A DNA stretch of 64,000 nt from Streptomyces sp. HD (GTDB lineage Bacteria; Actinomycetota; Actinomycetes; Streptomycetales; Streptomycetaceae). Positions 16,097-23,960 of the stretch are shown here, piece by piece. Under the pieces are notes generated by a model. That model was not told where the DNA came from, did not search any database, and saw only the letters and a program-made list of their open reading frames with translations. Position 1 is the stretch's first letter. Each line of letters opens with the position of its first letter. The stretch spans positions 1 through 64,000 of the forward strand of contig NZ_JAQMYP010000018.1 in NCBI RefSeq assembly GCF_028369295.1, in the 5' to 3' direction. A program made the translations under genes and the position numbers.

Positions 16097-17020
16097 TCAG
16101 AGGAGGGTGGGAGAGGCGCGGAAGTAGTGGCCCTTGTCGAGGTCTTCGAGGAGACCGGGTCGGGTCGGCTGCCAGTCGAGCGCATCGCGGGTCACGGTGC
16201 TCGACGCCGGGGTGTCGAGTCCCAGGAAGCCGGCGAGCCAGGTGAAATGGTCCGCCGCGGCGCCGGGGGCCACGGAGGTGACCGGCACATCGAGGTGACG
16301 GCCTATCACTTCGGCGACGTCGCGGATCGGGACGCCTTCCTCCGCGACGCCGTGCAGCACCGACCCCGCCGGGGCCTTCTCCACCACCAGCCGGAACAGC
16401 CGTGCGACGTCGAGGCGATGGGCGGCCGGCCAGCGGTTGGCACCGTCGCCGACGTAGCCGGAGACACCCTTGGCGCGGGCGATGGCGACCAGGGTCGCCA
16501 TGAACCCGTTGTCTCCCTCGCCGTGGCAGGTCGGAGCGAGCCGCACCACCGCCGAGCGCACGCCACGCGAGGCGAGCGCGAGGGCCGCTACGGCGGTGGC
16601 CGAGCGGATGGACGTAGGTGAACCGTCGACCTTGGGCAGGTCCCGCTCGGTCGCCACGTGCCCCGGCTTCAGACCGGCCAGGCCCGACGCGAGGACGAAC
16701 GGGCGGTCGGTGCCGGCCAGCGCGTCGCCGAAGGTGTCGACGACGCGGCGGTCGGCCTCGGCGGCGCCCCGGTAGTCGCCGTTGAAGGCGAGGTCGTGCT
16801 TGAAGGCGAGGTGGACCACCCCGTCCGAGGCGGCGGCGGTACGGCCCAGGATGTCGAGGTCGTCGACCGTGCCGCGGACCACTTCCGCCCCGGCGACGAT
16901 GAGGGCGACGGCGGAGGCGTCGGAGCGGGCGAGCCCCACGACCTGGTGGCCCGCGTCGAGGAGTTCGGGCACGAGGGCGGAGCCGATCCAGCCGGACGCG
17001 CCGGTCACGAAGATACGCAT
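16097..17020 (-). CDS. NAD(P)-dependent epimerase/dehydratase-like oxidoreductase
   Basis: 307-residue extended short-chain dehydrogenase fold. MRIFVTGASGWIGSALVPEL gives the GxxGxxG Rossmann motif; TVDDLDILGRTAAASDGVVH and VHLAFKH follow. The usual YxxxK catalytic pair is not evident (RSATAVAALALASRGVRSAV sits where it would be), as is common in the YbjT/NmrA-like members, so the reaction cannot be named. The gene is divergent from a TetR regulator, and two 19-bp operators lie between the starts, so substrate-inducible repression is likely. Confidence 0.88.
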   Translation of the reverse strand: MRIFVTGASGWIGSALVPELLDAGHQVVGLARSDASAVALIVAGAEVVRGTVDDLDILGRTAAASDGVVHLAFKHDLAFNGDYRGAAEADRRVVDTFGDALAGTDRPFVLASGLAGLKPGHVATERDLPKVDGSPTSIRSATAVAALALASRGVRSAVVRLAPTCHGEGDNGFMATLVAIARAKGVSGYVGDGANRWPAAHRLDVARLFRLVVEKAPAGSVLHGVAEEGVPIRDVAEVIGRHLDVPVTSVAPGAAADHFTWLAGFLGLDTPASSTVTRDALDWQPTRPGLLEDLDKGHYFRASPTLL

Positions 17021-17039
17021 GGGAGAGCCCCAAACTGTT

Positions 17040-17090
17040 GATGTCAGTGACTGTCATCGACGCTAGCATGTGATGTCAGGGACTGTCATC
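17040..17090. promoter_or_regulatory. Twin TetR operators
   Basis: Two copies of a 19-bp imperfect palindrome, GATGTCAGTGACTGTCATC (17040-17058) and GATGTCAGGGACTGTCATC (17072-17090), differ at one base and are spaced 32 bp start to start (three helical turns). They fill the 85-bp gap between the divergent oxidoreductase and TetR genes. They are very probably the sites by which the TetR protein represses both promoters. Confidence 0.85.
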
Positions 17091-17105
17091 GCGTAGGATC
17101 CGGGC

Positions 17106-17672
17106 ATGGGAAGATGGGAGCCGAACGCACGTGAACGCTTGGCCAAAGCGGCGTTGGAGCTCTACCGCGAGCGCGGCTACGAGCAGACCACCGTGGCGGA
17201 GATCGCCAAGCGGGCCGGTCTGACCGAGCGGACCTTCTTCCGGCACTACGCCGACAAGCGCGAGGTGCTGTTCGGCGGTTCGAGCGCGTTGCAGGACCTG
17301 TTCGTGAATGCCGTCGCCGAGGCTCCGGAATCCGCAGCGCCGATGGACGCGATCGCGACGGGGCTCGAAGCGGTCTCCGAGGTGTTCGACGGCCGCCGCG
17401 AACACTCCCGGCAGCGGCAGGCCGTCATCGTGGCGAACGCGGAACTCCAGGAGCGCGAGCTGATCAAGCTCGCCTCGCTGTCGGCCGCGCTCGCCGACGC
17501 CCTGCGCCGACGCGCCGTCACTGAACCGGCCGCGAGTCTCACCGCGGAGGCCGGGGTCGCCGTCTTCAAGGTCGGCTTCGAGAGGTGGATCGCGGAGGCG
17601 GAGCAGCGCACACTGGCGCAGGTGACGCGGGAGGCACTGGCGCAGCTCAAGGCCGTGACCGCGGGGGGTTAG
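17106..17672 (+). CDS. TetR-family transcriptional regulator
   Basis: 188 residues. The N-terminal helix-turn-helix (residues about 8-55) reads ARERLAKAALELYRERGYEQ, TTVAEIAKRAGLTERTFFRH and YADKREVLFGG, the standard TetR pattern. The rest is a helical ligand-binding and dimerisation domain ending WIAEAEQRTLAQVTREAL. It is divergent from the oxidoreductase gene across a pair of palindromic sites and is probably autoregulated. The ligand is unknown. Confidence 0.9.
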   Translation: MGRWEPNARERLAKAALELYRERGYEQTTVAEIAKRAGLTERTFFRHYADKREVLFGGSSALQDLFVNAVAEAPESAAPMDAIATGLEAVSEVFDGRREHSRQRQAVIVANAELQERELIKLASLSAALADALRRRAVTEPAASLTAEAGVAVFKVGFERWIAEAEQRTLAQVTREALAQLKAVTAGG

Positions 17673-17688
17673 CCGGCCGTCGCCGCGA

Positions 17689-17744
17689 GGGCTGGTCGGC
17701 CGCCGTCCGTGCGCCGCCGGGGGCTGGTCGGCCGCCGCCCGTGC
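17689..17744. repeat. 24-bp direct repeat, two copies
   Basis: Two 24-bp units beginning GGGCTGGTCGGCCGCCG (17689-17712 and 17721-17744), one mismatch apart with an 8-bp spacer, lie in the gap after the TetR gene. No function is apparent; it may be a duplication by slippage. Confidence 0.6.
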
Positions 17745-17775
17745 CACCGGCTCGTGCGGCCGCGGGGTCGTCCAT

Positions 17776-18420
17776 TCACGTGGTCGGTACTTGTGGGCGG
17801 CGGACCTCGCCCGTGCCCAGGGTGATCGCGGCTCGGGGGCGCATGGGGTCCTCCTTGCCGCGTCGGGAGAGCAGCACGACCTCCTCGACCGTCGCCGACA
17901 ACGTGCCCAGCCGGGCGGCGCACTCGGCGGCCAGGCCCTTCGGGTCCTGGGTGCGGCCGAGCGACAGATGCGGGGTGAAGCGGCCGCCGCGTCCGCGACA
18001 GAGCGGGAACCGCAGCTGCAACTCGCGCTGGAGGCGGGCCCAAGGGGCCGGGTCCGCCGCTGCCGGATCGAGCCAGACCGTCGCGTAGTGCCGGTGCCGG
18101 AAGTACCGCGCCCCGGCCAGACGTGCCGTGAACGCCGGGTTCCGCGCCGCGACCGCACAGAGCAGCGGCACGGCCCGCTCGAACTCCTCCTCCGGCACGA
18201 AGCCGAACAGCAGATTCACATGCGGCGGCCACCGCCGTACCTGCGGATCGTGCTCCCAGCGGATGTCCTGGATCACCGGCCAGAGCTCGCGTGGAGGCAG
18301 CCACGCCACTGCCGTCCGGGCCGTCGGGGTCATGGTGAGCGCACCCATCGCATCCATCGCACCCATCGCATCGGTCGCATCGTTCGGCCCGGCGTCGCCG
18401 AGAGCCGGATCACCGCCCAC
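17776..18420 (-). CDS. 2'-5' RNA ligase/cyclic phosphodiesterase (2H) family protein
   Basis: 214 residues as drawn. The body carries two HxS/T-type motifs of the 2H phosphoesterase superfamily, PPHVNLLFGF (residues about 65-74) and FTPHLSLGRT (about 149-158), in the expected symmetric arrangement. The superfamily includes RNA ligase ThpR and cyclic phosphodiesterases acting on 2',3'-cyclic phosphate or 2'-5' bonds. The first 29 residues (DATDAMGAMDAMGA) come from a tandem DNA repeat and are probably not needed: an ATG at 18333 (MTPTARTAVAW) would give a compact 185-residue protein. Neither start has a convincing ribosome site. Confidence 0.8.
   Translation of the reverse strand: MGGDPALGDAGPNDATDAMGAMDAMGALTMTPTARTAVAWLPPRELWPVIQDIRWEHDPQVRRWPPHVNLLFGFVPEEEFERAVPLLCAVAARNPAFTARLAGARYFRHRHYATVWLDPAAADPAPWARLQRELQLRFPLCRGRGGRFTPHLSLGRTQDPKGLAAECAARLGTLSATVEEVVLLSRRGKEDPMRPRAAITLGTGEVRRPQVPTT
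18341..18376. repeat. 18-bp tandem repeat at the 5' end of the RNA-ligase-like gene
   Basis: Two 18-bp units (GCACCCATCGCATCCATC and GCACCCATCGCATCGGTC) lie head to tail, and each contains an internal 12-bp near repeat. On the coding strand they spell Asp-Ala-Met-Gly repeats upstream of the likely true start at 18333. The 18-bp length keeps the frame when copies are gained or lost. Confidence 0.75.
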
Positions 18421-18659
18421 AGGGTCATGGTCTCAAATCGGGCATATGGGGCTGTTTCGACTCCCTGGGGCGCATGCCCGTACGGCTCGTCGGATCCGCA
18501 CCCGTTCACCTGTCAACTTCACTTCGTTTCCCGTGAGGTGGGCGCGCAGGCATGGATAAAGTGAAGCAATCGGCATGATCGGCTGCCGTACCGGACAGCC
18601 GAAGAGGGTACGGCTGAGCTGCCGGGCGGTCTGCTCGGGGCGGCCCCCACAGGGGTGAG

Positions 18660-19592
18660 GTGAACCTCTTGGCGGTTCATGGCGCACAGGGCGGGCCGGC
18701 GGCCGTCGGTGCGGTCGACATCATGCGGCTCGGTGGTCTGTGGCGGGTCACACGGCCCTGGCATCCGGGGTTACGGCCGTTTCTGCGCAGCTACGTCGGC
18801 TACTGGGAAGCGGTGACCTCGCCGTACGAGGCGCGGCTGGTGCCGACCGGGCACGCGACCCTGGTGATCAGCCTCGCGGAGCCGTTTTCCCAGGTCCGGC
18901 GGTTGGGCTTACCGGGCGGGGACAGCGGGAGGATCGGGTCGCTGGTGGTGGGGTTGGAGGACCGGCCCGCGATCTGTGTGCATCCCGGCGGCCAGGAGGC
19001 GATCCGGGTCGAGTTCACGCCACTGGGCGCCTACCGGCTGTTCGGCATGCCGATGAGCGAGCTGACGAACCTGGCCGTCGAGGTCCGGGACGTTCTGGGG
19101 CCCGACGCCGGGTGGCTGGTGGAGCGGCTGGCGGACACCCGGGACTGGGCGGCCCGGTTCGACCTGCTGGACGCGGCGCTGCTCGCCCGGCTCGGACACG
19201 GCCCGGAACCCTCGCCCGAGGTCGGCCACGCCTGGCGGCTGCTGTCCGGCAGTGCGGGGGTGATCCCGATCGCCCGCATCGCCGCCGAAGTGGGGTGGAG
19301 CCAGGGCTACCTGATCCGGCGGTTCACCCAGCAGATCGGGCTGACCCCCAAGGCGTCGGCTCGGGTGCTGCGTTTCCGGCACGCCGTCGCGCTGCTCGGC
19401 CGAGGTGCCACGAGTCTGACCGAGATCTCGACGGCCTGCGGCTTCTACGACCAGGCGCACCTCAACCGCGAGTTCCGGGCCATAGCCGGCACCACTCCCG
19501 GACAGATGATGGCCGCTCGCCGGGTGGAAGGGGCGCTCGCTCTCTCGGCGAGTGCAAATTCGTCCAAGACCACGTCGGCCACCGGCCGATAG
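18660..19592 (+). CDS. AraC-family transcriptional regulator
   Basis: 310 residues. Residues about 45-150 match the N-terminal sensor common in actinobacterial AraC proteins (YEARLVPTGHATLVISL, AICVHPGGQEAIRVEFTPLG, AYRLFGMPMSEL). Residues about 205-300 hold the two helix-turn-helices (ARIAAEVGWSQGYLIRRFTQ, GLTPKASARVLRFRHAVALL, SLTEISTACGFYDQAHLNRE and FRAIAGTTPGQ), a complete HTH_18 domain. The GTG at 18660 follows AGGGGTGAG. The gene is followed by a long inverted repeat at 19601-19665. Its targets may include the small membrane protein and NmrA-like genes downstream, but nothing in the sequence proves this. Confidence 0.88.
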   Translation: MNLLAVHGAQGGPAAVGAVDIMRLGGLWRVTRPWHPGLRPFLRSYVGYWEAVTSPYEARLVPTGHATLVISLAEPFSQVRRLGLPGGDSGRIGSLVVGLEDRPAICVHPGGQEAIRVEFTPLGAYRLFGMPMSELTNLAVEVRDVLGPDAGWLVERLADTRDWAARFDLLDAALLARLGHGPEPSPEVGHAWRLLSGSAGVIPIARIAAEVGWSQGYLIRRFTQQIGLTPKASARVLRFRHAVALLGRGATSLTEISTACGFYDQAHLNREFRAIAGTTPGQMMAARRVEGALALSASANSSKTTSATGR

Positions 19593-19600
19593 CGTCACCG

Positions 19601-19665
19601 CTCGTACGGCCGTCGGCCGGTCGGACGGCGCGGGGGACCGGCCGACCGGCCGACGGCCGTACGAG
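19601..19665. terminator. Perfect 24-bp inverted repeat, terminator-like
   Basis: Arms at 19601-19624 and 19642-19665 (beginning CTCGTACGGCCGTCGGCC) are exact reverse complements with a 17-nt spacer, 8 bp after the AraC stop. A stem this long is a very strong transcription terminator candidate and could also extrude as a cruciform. Confidence 0.75.
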
Positions 19666-19694
19666 GGGGTATCTGCATCGACTCAGGGACCAAG

Positions 19695-19967
19695 TTGGCC
19701 GACAACGACACACGCCCGTACGGGACTTTGCGCGCGACGAACAGCACCGTCCCGCCGGAGCAGCGGGCGGCCTGGCAGACGAGAGGAAAACGCTCCGTCG
19801 AGTTCGGCGCGGCCTGGCTCATCGGGGGACTGCTCGTCACCGTCGTCACTCACGGGCAAGTCCACGGCACAGGGGCGCACTTCGTGACCTGGGCGCCGGT
19901 GCTCTACGGCATCCACCGGATCGTCGCCGGGCTCCAACTGCTCGCCAGGTGCAGGGATCTGCCCTGA
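19695..19967 (+). CDS. Small membrane protein, two predicted helices
   Basis: 90 residues from a TTG start at 19695, with AGGGACC upstream. A hydrophilic N-terminus of about 35 residues is followed by two hydrophobic stretches, FGAAWLIGGLLVTVVTHGQV (about 37-56) and APVLYGIHRIVAGLQLLAR (about 66-85). No family is recognised. It sits between the strong hairpin and the operator-bearing promoter of the NmrA-like gene. Confidence 0.55.
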   Translation: MADNDTRPYGTLRATNSTVPPEQRAAWQTRGKRSVEFGAAWLIGGLLVTVVTHGQVHGTGAHFVTWAPVLYGIHRIVAGLQLLARCRDLP

Positions 19968-19989
19968 GGGACGGTGCGCGCAGCGGGTC

Positions 19990-20020
19990 GGACTTGCGGA
20001 CAGAAACTGACCGCAAGTCC
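19990..20020. promoter_or_regulatory. 31-bp dyad operator upstream of the NmrA-like gene
   Basis: GGACTTGCGG (19990-19999) and CCGCAAGTCC (20011-20020) are perfect reverse complements. The symmetry continues inward as CAG-AAA-CTG with one mismatched base, giving a nearly perfect 31-bp dyad 15 bp before the start codon. The size and position fit a dimeric repressor such as an HxlR or MarR protein, but no such gene is in the neighbourhood. Confidence 0.75.
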
Positions 20021-20035
20021 TCCTACGGTCGTGCC

Positions 20036-20902
20036 ATGACTCAGACGCAGAAGATTCTTGTCACCGGCGCGACCGGCACCGTCGGCCGCCAGGTCGTCGC
20101 CGAACTGCTCGCCCGTGGGCACGCCGTCCGCGCCCTCACCCGGGATCCGAAGAAGGCCGACTTCCCGGCCGGTGTCGAAGTCGTCCAGGGCGACCTGACC
20201 GAACCCGACAGCCTGGGCCCGGCCCTGGAGGGCATCACCGGACTCCATCTGATCACTTTCGGCGGGCCCTACTTCGCCCCGCTGGAGACCGGCCCGCGCA
20301 TCCTGGAGCTGGCCCACGCGGCCGGCGTACGCCGGGTCACCGTGCTGCACGGTGGCGGACCGACCCTGCTGGAGGATGCCGTGCGCGCCGACGACGGTGT
20401 GGAGTGGACCGTCCTCATGCCGGTGGAGTTCATGGCCAACGCCCTGGAGTGGGCGGACGGGGTGGTGGCCGAGGACGAGGTCCGCGAGCCGTTCGTCGCC
20501 AGGCTGAGCGCCATGGTTCACGAGGCCGACATCGGGGCCGTCGCCGCGGTGGCGCTCACCGAGGAGGGCCACGGAGGGCAGGAGTACGTGATCACCGGCC
20601 CCGAACTGCTGACCGTCGGCGACAAGGTCGCGACGATCGCCGCCGCCCGCGGCCGGAACATCGCCCTCGTCGAGCTGACCGAGGAACAGGCCGTCGCGCG
20701 ATGGCGGACGGCGGGCCGGCCCGAGGACGTGATCGGCTTCCTGCTGGAGGCCTACGGGAACACCCCGGAGGTGGGCCGCACGGTCGTCGACACCGTCGAG
20801 AAGGTGACCGGCCGCCCGGCACGCACCTTCGCCCAGTGGGCCGCGGAGCATGCGGACATCTTCAGGTCCGAGCCCTCCGGGAGCACACCGGATCGGCCGT
20901 AG
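20036..20902 (+). CDS. NmrA-like/atypical SDR NAD(P)H-binding protein
   Basis: 288 residues. KILVTGATGTVGRQVVAELL at the N-terminus is the NAD(P)-binding motif of the NmrA/YtfG subgroup of atypical short-chain dehydrogenases. VVQGDLTEPDSLGPALEGIT and RVTVLHGGGPTLLE are typical of quinone or redox-sensing members. The catalytic Tyr-Lys pair is not evident. The ATG at 20036 follows a large palindromic operator, so the gene is likely tightly regulated. The C-terminal codons run into a 30-bp tandem repeat that supplies the stop. Confidence 0.85.
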   Translation: MTQTQKILVTGATGTVGRQVVAELLARGHAVRALTRDPKKADFPAGVEVVQGDLTEPDSLGPALEGITGLHLITFGGPYFAPLETGPRILELAHAAGVRRVTVLHGGGPTLLEDAVRADDGVEWTVLMPVEFMANALEWADGVVAEDEVREPFVARLSAMVHEADIGAVAAVALTEEGHGGQEYVITGPELLTVGDKVATIAAARGRNIALVELTEEQAVARWRTAGRPEDVIGFLLEAYGNTPEVGRTVVDTVEKVTGRPARTFAQWAAEHADIFRSEPSGSTPDRP

Positions 20903-20997
20903 CCCTCGGGAGTATGCCGGACGGGGCGTAGCTCACCGGGGGTACGCCGGACAGGTCGTAGTCCACGGGGGGTACGCCGGACAGGTCGTAGTTCTCG
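20879..20997. repeat. Four copies of a ~30-bp tandem repeat
   Basis: Units begin at 20879, 20908, 20938 and 20968, each close to GGGGGTACGCCGGACAGGTC followed by GTAG. The last two are nearly identical and the first two are more diverged. The first unit lies inside the 3' end of the NmrA-like gene and its TAG is the stop codon. Each copy repeats that TAG in the same phase. Confidence 0.85.
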
Positions 20998-21170
20998 CGT
21001 GGTGCGCAGGGCGGACGTGCCGGTCCGCGTTCACGCGTGTGGCGTAACCCCTGTGGCGGAGCCCCCGTCCCGACAGGAGTGTCGGAAGAGGATGGTCGGG
21101 GGGAAGGAAGCCGGGGCGCAGCCGGTGCGCGTCGTCGGCCGTGGGGCGGCGCGAGGCCGGGAGGATCACC

Positions 21171-22994
21171 ATGCGGCGCTATCCACCCATCGGGGATCAC
21201 GGCCTGGTCGGAGACCTCCAGACGGCGGCGCTCGTCTCGTCCGAGGGCGTGGTCGACTGGCTCTGCGCCCCGCGCTTCGACTCGCCTAGCCTCTTCGCCG
21301 CGCTGCTGGACCACGACCGGGGCGGTCACTTCGTCATCTCGGTCGAAGGGGAGGACGTCACCACGCGACAGCTGTACCTGGCCGACACCGCCGTTCTCAT
21401 CACCCGCTTCCTCACCCCGGACGGGGTCGGCGAGGTCGTCGACTTCATGCCGGTGGAGCGGCCGGAGATCGCGACCGACCGGCATCGGCTGGTGCGGATC
21501 ATGCGGGTGACGCGGGGGCGGGTCCGGTTCAGCCTCGCCTGCCGTCCCCGCTTCGACTACGGCCGCGCCGGCCACCGCCTCGACCTGCGCCCGGACACCG
21601 CGCACTTCGCCGGGCCCGGCACCGACGCGTTCCTGCGGACCGTGGGGCCGGTCACGTTGGAACGGGACGGTTCGGACGTGGTGGCGGTGGTCGAGCTCGG
21701 GCACGGCCAGCGGGCGGCCGCCGTTCTGACCGTGTGTGCGGCGGGAGCCGAGGCGCCCGAACCGGCGACGCCCGAGAGCCTGCGGTCGGACTTCGGCGGG
21801 ACCCGCGGGTTCTGGTACCGGTGGATTCGCCGCAGCCGCTACGGGGGCCGCTGGCAGGACGTCGTCAACCGCGCCGCGATCACCCTCAAACTCCTCACGT
21901 ACGCCCCCACGGGCGCCCCCGTCGCCGCTGTCACGACCGCCCTGCCCGAACAGGTCGGCGGCGAACGCAACTGGGACTACCGCTACACCTGGGTGCGCGA
22001 CGCCTCCCTGTCGATGCAGGCCCTGCTCGGCCTCGGCTTCGTCGACGAGGCGTACGCCTTCCGCCAGTGGCTCGGCGAACGTCTGAGGACCGGCGGCACG
22101 GTCACCGGCGAACCCCTGCAGATCATGTACCGGATCGACGGCGACCCCCACCTCGCCGAGGAGACCCTCGGCCACCTGGAGGGCTACCGGGGCTCGGCGC
22201 CCGTCCGCATCGGCAACGGCGCCGCCGACCAACTCCAGCTCGACATCTACGGCGAGGCGGTGCACGCCCTCACCAGCACCGACGACCTCGTCCAGATGGC
22301 CGGCCATGACGGCTGGCTGGACATCGCCGGCGTCCTGGACTGGCTGACCCGGCACTGGGACCGCCCCGACGAGGGCATCTGGGAGACCCGCGGCGGCAGG
22401 CAGCACTTCACCTTCAGCCGCCTGATGTGCTGGGCGGCGTTCGAACGCGGCATCCGCCTCGCCCAGGACTACGCCCGCCCCGCCGACCTGACCGGTTGGA
22501 CCACCGCCCGCGACACCGTGCTGCACCAGGTGATGAGCCGCGGCTGGAGCGGACGACGCAAGGCGTTCGTCCAGCACTACGGCAGTGAGGTCCTGGACGC
22601 CTCGCTGCTGCTGATGCCCGCCGTCGGCTTCGTCAGCCCGCGGGATCCGCGCTGGCTGTCCACCCTCGACGCCATGGAGGAGGAGCTGGTCGCCGACAGC
22701 CTCGTGTACCGCTACGACCCCGCCGCCTCTCCCGACGGCCTGCGCGGCAGCGAGGGCACGTTCTCGCTGTGCAGCTTCCTGTACGTGGACGCCCTCGCCC
22801 GCTCCGGCCGCGTCGACCTGGCCCGCTACGCCTTCGACAAGATGCTCACGTACGCCAATCACGTGGGCCTCTTCGCCGAGGAGGTCGGCCCCACCGGCGA
22901 CCAGCTCGGCAACTTCCCGCAGGCGTTCACCCACCTGGCGCTCATCGGGGCTGCCCTCGCCCTTGACGAGGAACTGAACCGGGCGGAGCGCTGA
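21171..22994 (+). CDS. Glycoside hydrolase family 15 protein (glucoamylase/trehalase-like)
   Basis: 607 residues, cytoplasmic (no signal peptide). The N-terminal beta-sandwich starts IGDHGLVGDLQTAALVSSEG. The C-terminal alpha/alpha barrel has NWDYRYTWVRDASLSMQALL, IGNGAADQLQLDIYGE, GIWETRGGRQHFTFSRLMCW with the likely catalytic acid Glu, and GSEGTFSLCSFLYVDALARS with the likely catalytic base. Proteins of this two-domain form in actinobacteria act on trehalose or alpha-glucans. I cannot tell the two substrates apart from sequence. The ATG at 21171 is preceded by GGGAGGATCACC. Confidence 0.9.
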   Translation: MRRYPPIGDHGLVGDLQTAALVSSEGVVDWLCAPRFDSPSLFAALLDHDRGGHFVISVEGEDVTTRQLYLADTAVLITRFLTPDGVGEVVDFMPVERPEIATDRHRLVRIMRVTRGRVRFSLACRPRFDYGRAGHRLDLRPDTAHFAGPGTDAFLRTVGPVTLERDGSDVVAVVELGHGQRAAAVLTVCAAGAEAPEPATPESLRSDFGGTRGFWYRWIRRSRYGGRWQDVVNRAAITLKLLTYAPTGAPVAAVTTALPEQVGGERNWDYRYTWVRDASLSMQALLGLGFVDEAYAFRQWLGERLRTGGTVTGEPLQIMYRIDGDPHLAEETLGHLEGYRGSAPVRIGNGAADQLQLDIYGEAVHALTSTDDLVQMAGHDGWLDIAGVLDWLTRHWDRPDEGIWETRGGRQHFTFSRLMCWAAFERGIRLAQDYARPADLTGWTTARDTVLHQVMSRGWSGRRKAFVQHYGSEVLDASLLLMPAVGFVSPRDPRWLSTLDAMEEELVADSLVYRYDPAASPDGLRGSEGTFSLCSFLYVDALARSGRVDLARYAFDKMLTYANHVGLFAEEVGPTGDQLGNFPQAFTHLALIGAALALDEELNRAER

Positions 22995-23050
22995 GCCGGT
23001 CGGGCGGAGTGCCGACCCGAGTGCTGACCCCGGCTGTGTCTGGCCGCTAG

Positions 23051-23062
23051 GCTGTATACAGC
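23051..23062. promoter_or_regulatory. TGTATACA operator upstream of the GntR gene
   Basis: GCTGTATACAGC is a perfect 12-bp palindrome 46 bp before the GntR start. The core recurs at 23873 upstream of the next gene, so this is probably the autoregulatory site of that GntR protein. Confidence 0.75.
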
Positions 23063-23108
23063 GGTGTGTGCCGTGGGCGTTTCGTATGCGGCGGGTGGCA
23101 GGAGATTC

Positions 23109-23834
23109 ATGGCCCGGGTGACTGGCAAGAGCGAAGCCGTCTACGAGCGGTTGAAGGGCGACATCGAGTCGCTGCGGCTGCGCCCGGGGGCCAAGCTGAG
23201 CGAGGTCCAGCTGGGGGAGGAGCTGGGCGCTTCGCGGACGCCGGTGCGCGAGGCCATCCGGCGGCTGGCCCGGGAAGGCCTCGTCGACTTCGTGCCCGGC
23301 GAGATCGCCCGGGTGGCAGCGATCTCGCTGGGCGGTGTGCGGGCGCTCTTCGAGTTCCGGATGCTGCTGGAGCCGGAGGCCGCCGCGTCGGTCGCGCGGG
23401 CGGGGGCGGCCGACGAGCGGGTGGCGGTGCCGTTCCGCGAACTGCTGGAGCGGCTGGGGGACTTCGACGACTCCTTCCGTGCGCTGGACGCCGCCGCCCG
23501 GGCGCGGTCGTACCAGGGCTTCCACGACATCGCCGAGGGCTTCGACCAGGCCGTCATCGCCGCCTGCCGCAATCCGTATCTGGCCCGCACGATCCGCGAC
23601 CTGCGCAGCCAGACCGTACGGCTGCGGCACCTCTCGCACAGCGGGCCGCGCCGCATGCTCACCTCGCTGGAGGAGCACCGGGCGATACTCAAGGCGGTCA
23701 CCCGAGGGGACGCCCAGGCGGCCGAGGCGGCCTGTCGGCACCATCTGGCACAGACCCTTCAGGCCCTCATCGACAGCCTGACCGGCCAGGATCTCGCGGC
23801 CGGCGCCGATGTTCAGGTGGACATCGTCGGCTGA
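23109..23834 (+). CDS. GntR-family transcriptional regulator (FCD subfamily)
   Basis: 241 residues. The winged helix at residues about 8-72 reads EAVYERLKGDIESLRLRPGA, SEVQLGEELGASRTPVREAI and RRLAREGLVDFVPG. The FCD domain follows with FEFRMLLEPEAAASVARAG, QGFHDIAEGFDQAVIAACRN and LTSLEEHRAILKAV, giving the conserved Asp/His ligand residues. I use the ATG at 23109 after AGGAGATTC; a GTG 45 nt upstream would overlap the operator region. Palindromes with a TGTATACA core before this gene and before the downstream dehydrogenase suggest joint control. Confidence 0.88.
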   Translation: MARVTGKSEAVYERLKGDIESLRLRPGAKLSEVQLGEELGASRTPVREAIRRLAREGLVDFVPGEIARVAAISLGGVRALFEFRMLLEPEAAASVARAGAADERVAVPFRELLERLGDFDDSFRALDAAARARSYQGFHDIAEGFDQAVIAACRNPYLARTIRDLRSQTVRLRHLSHSGPRRMLTSLEEHRAILKAVTRGDAQAAEAACRHHLAQTLQALIDSLTGQDLAAGADVQVDIVG

Positions 23835-23872
23835 GACCCCGATCCCGGGTCATGGTCACCTTCACGAGGCCT

Positions 23873-23884
23873 GCTGTATACAGA
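23873..23884. promoter_or_regulatory. Second TGTATACA operator, before the dehydrogenase gene
   Basis: GCTGTATACAGA repeats 11 of 12 bases of the site at 23051. It lies between the GntR stop and the malate/lactate-dehydrogenase-like gene, about 76 bp before its ATG. Confidence 0.75.
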
Positions 23885-23960
23885 GATGGATACATGCTCG
23901 GTTGCGTCTCGTGGACACATCCCGTGGACCCATCTCGACGCTTGCGACGCGAGGATCCCC

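Noticed and set aside
20879..20997. CRISPR array
   Set aside because: The repeats are contiguous and diverged with no unique spacers, and no cas gene is present.
20862..23744. A 960-codon open frame antisense to the NmrA/GH15/GntR genes
   Set aside because: It spans three well-supported genes on the other strand, has no ribosome site and no family resemblance.
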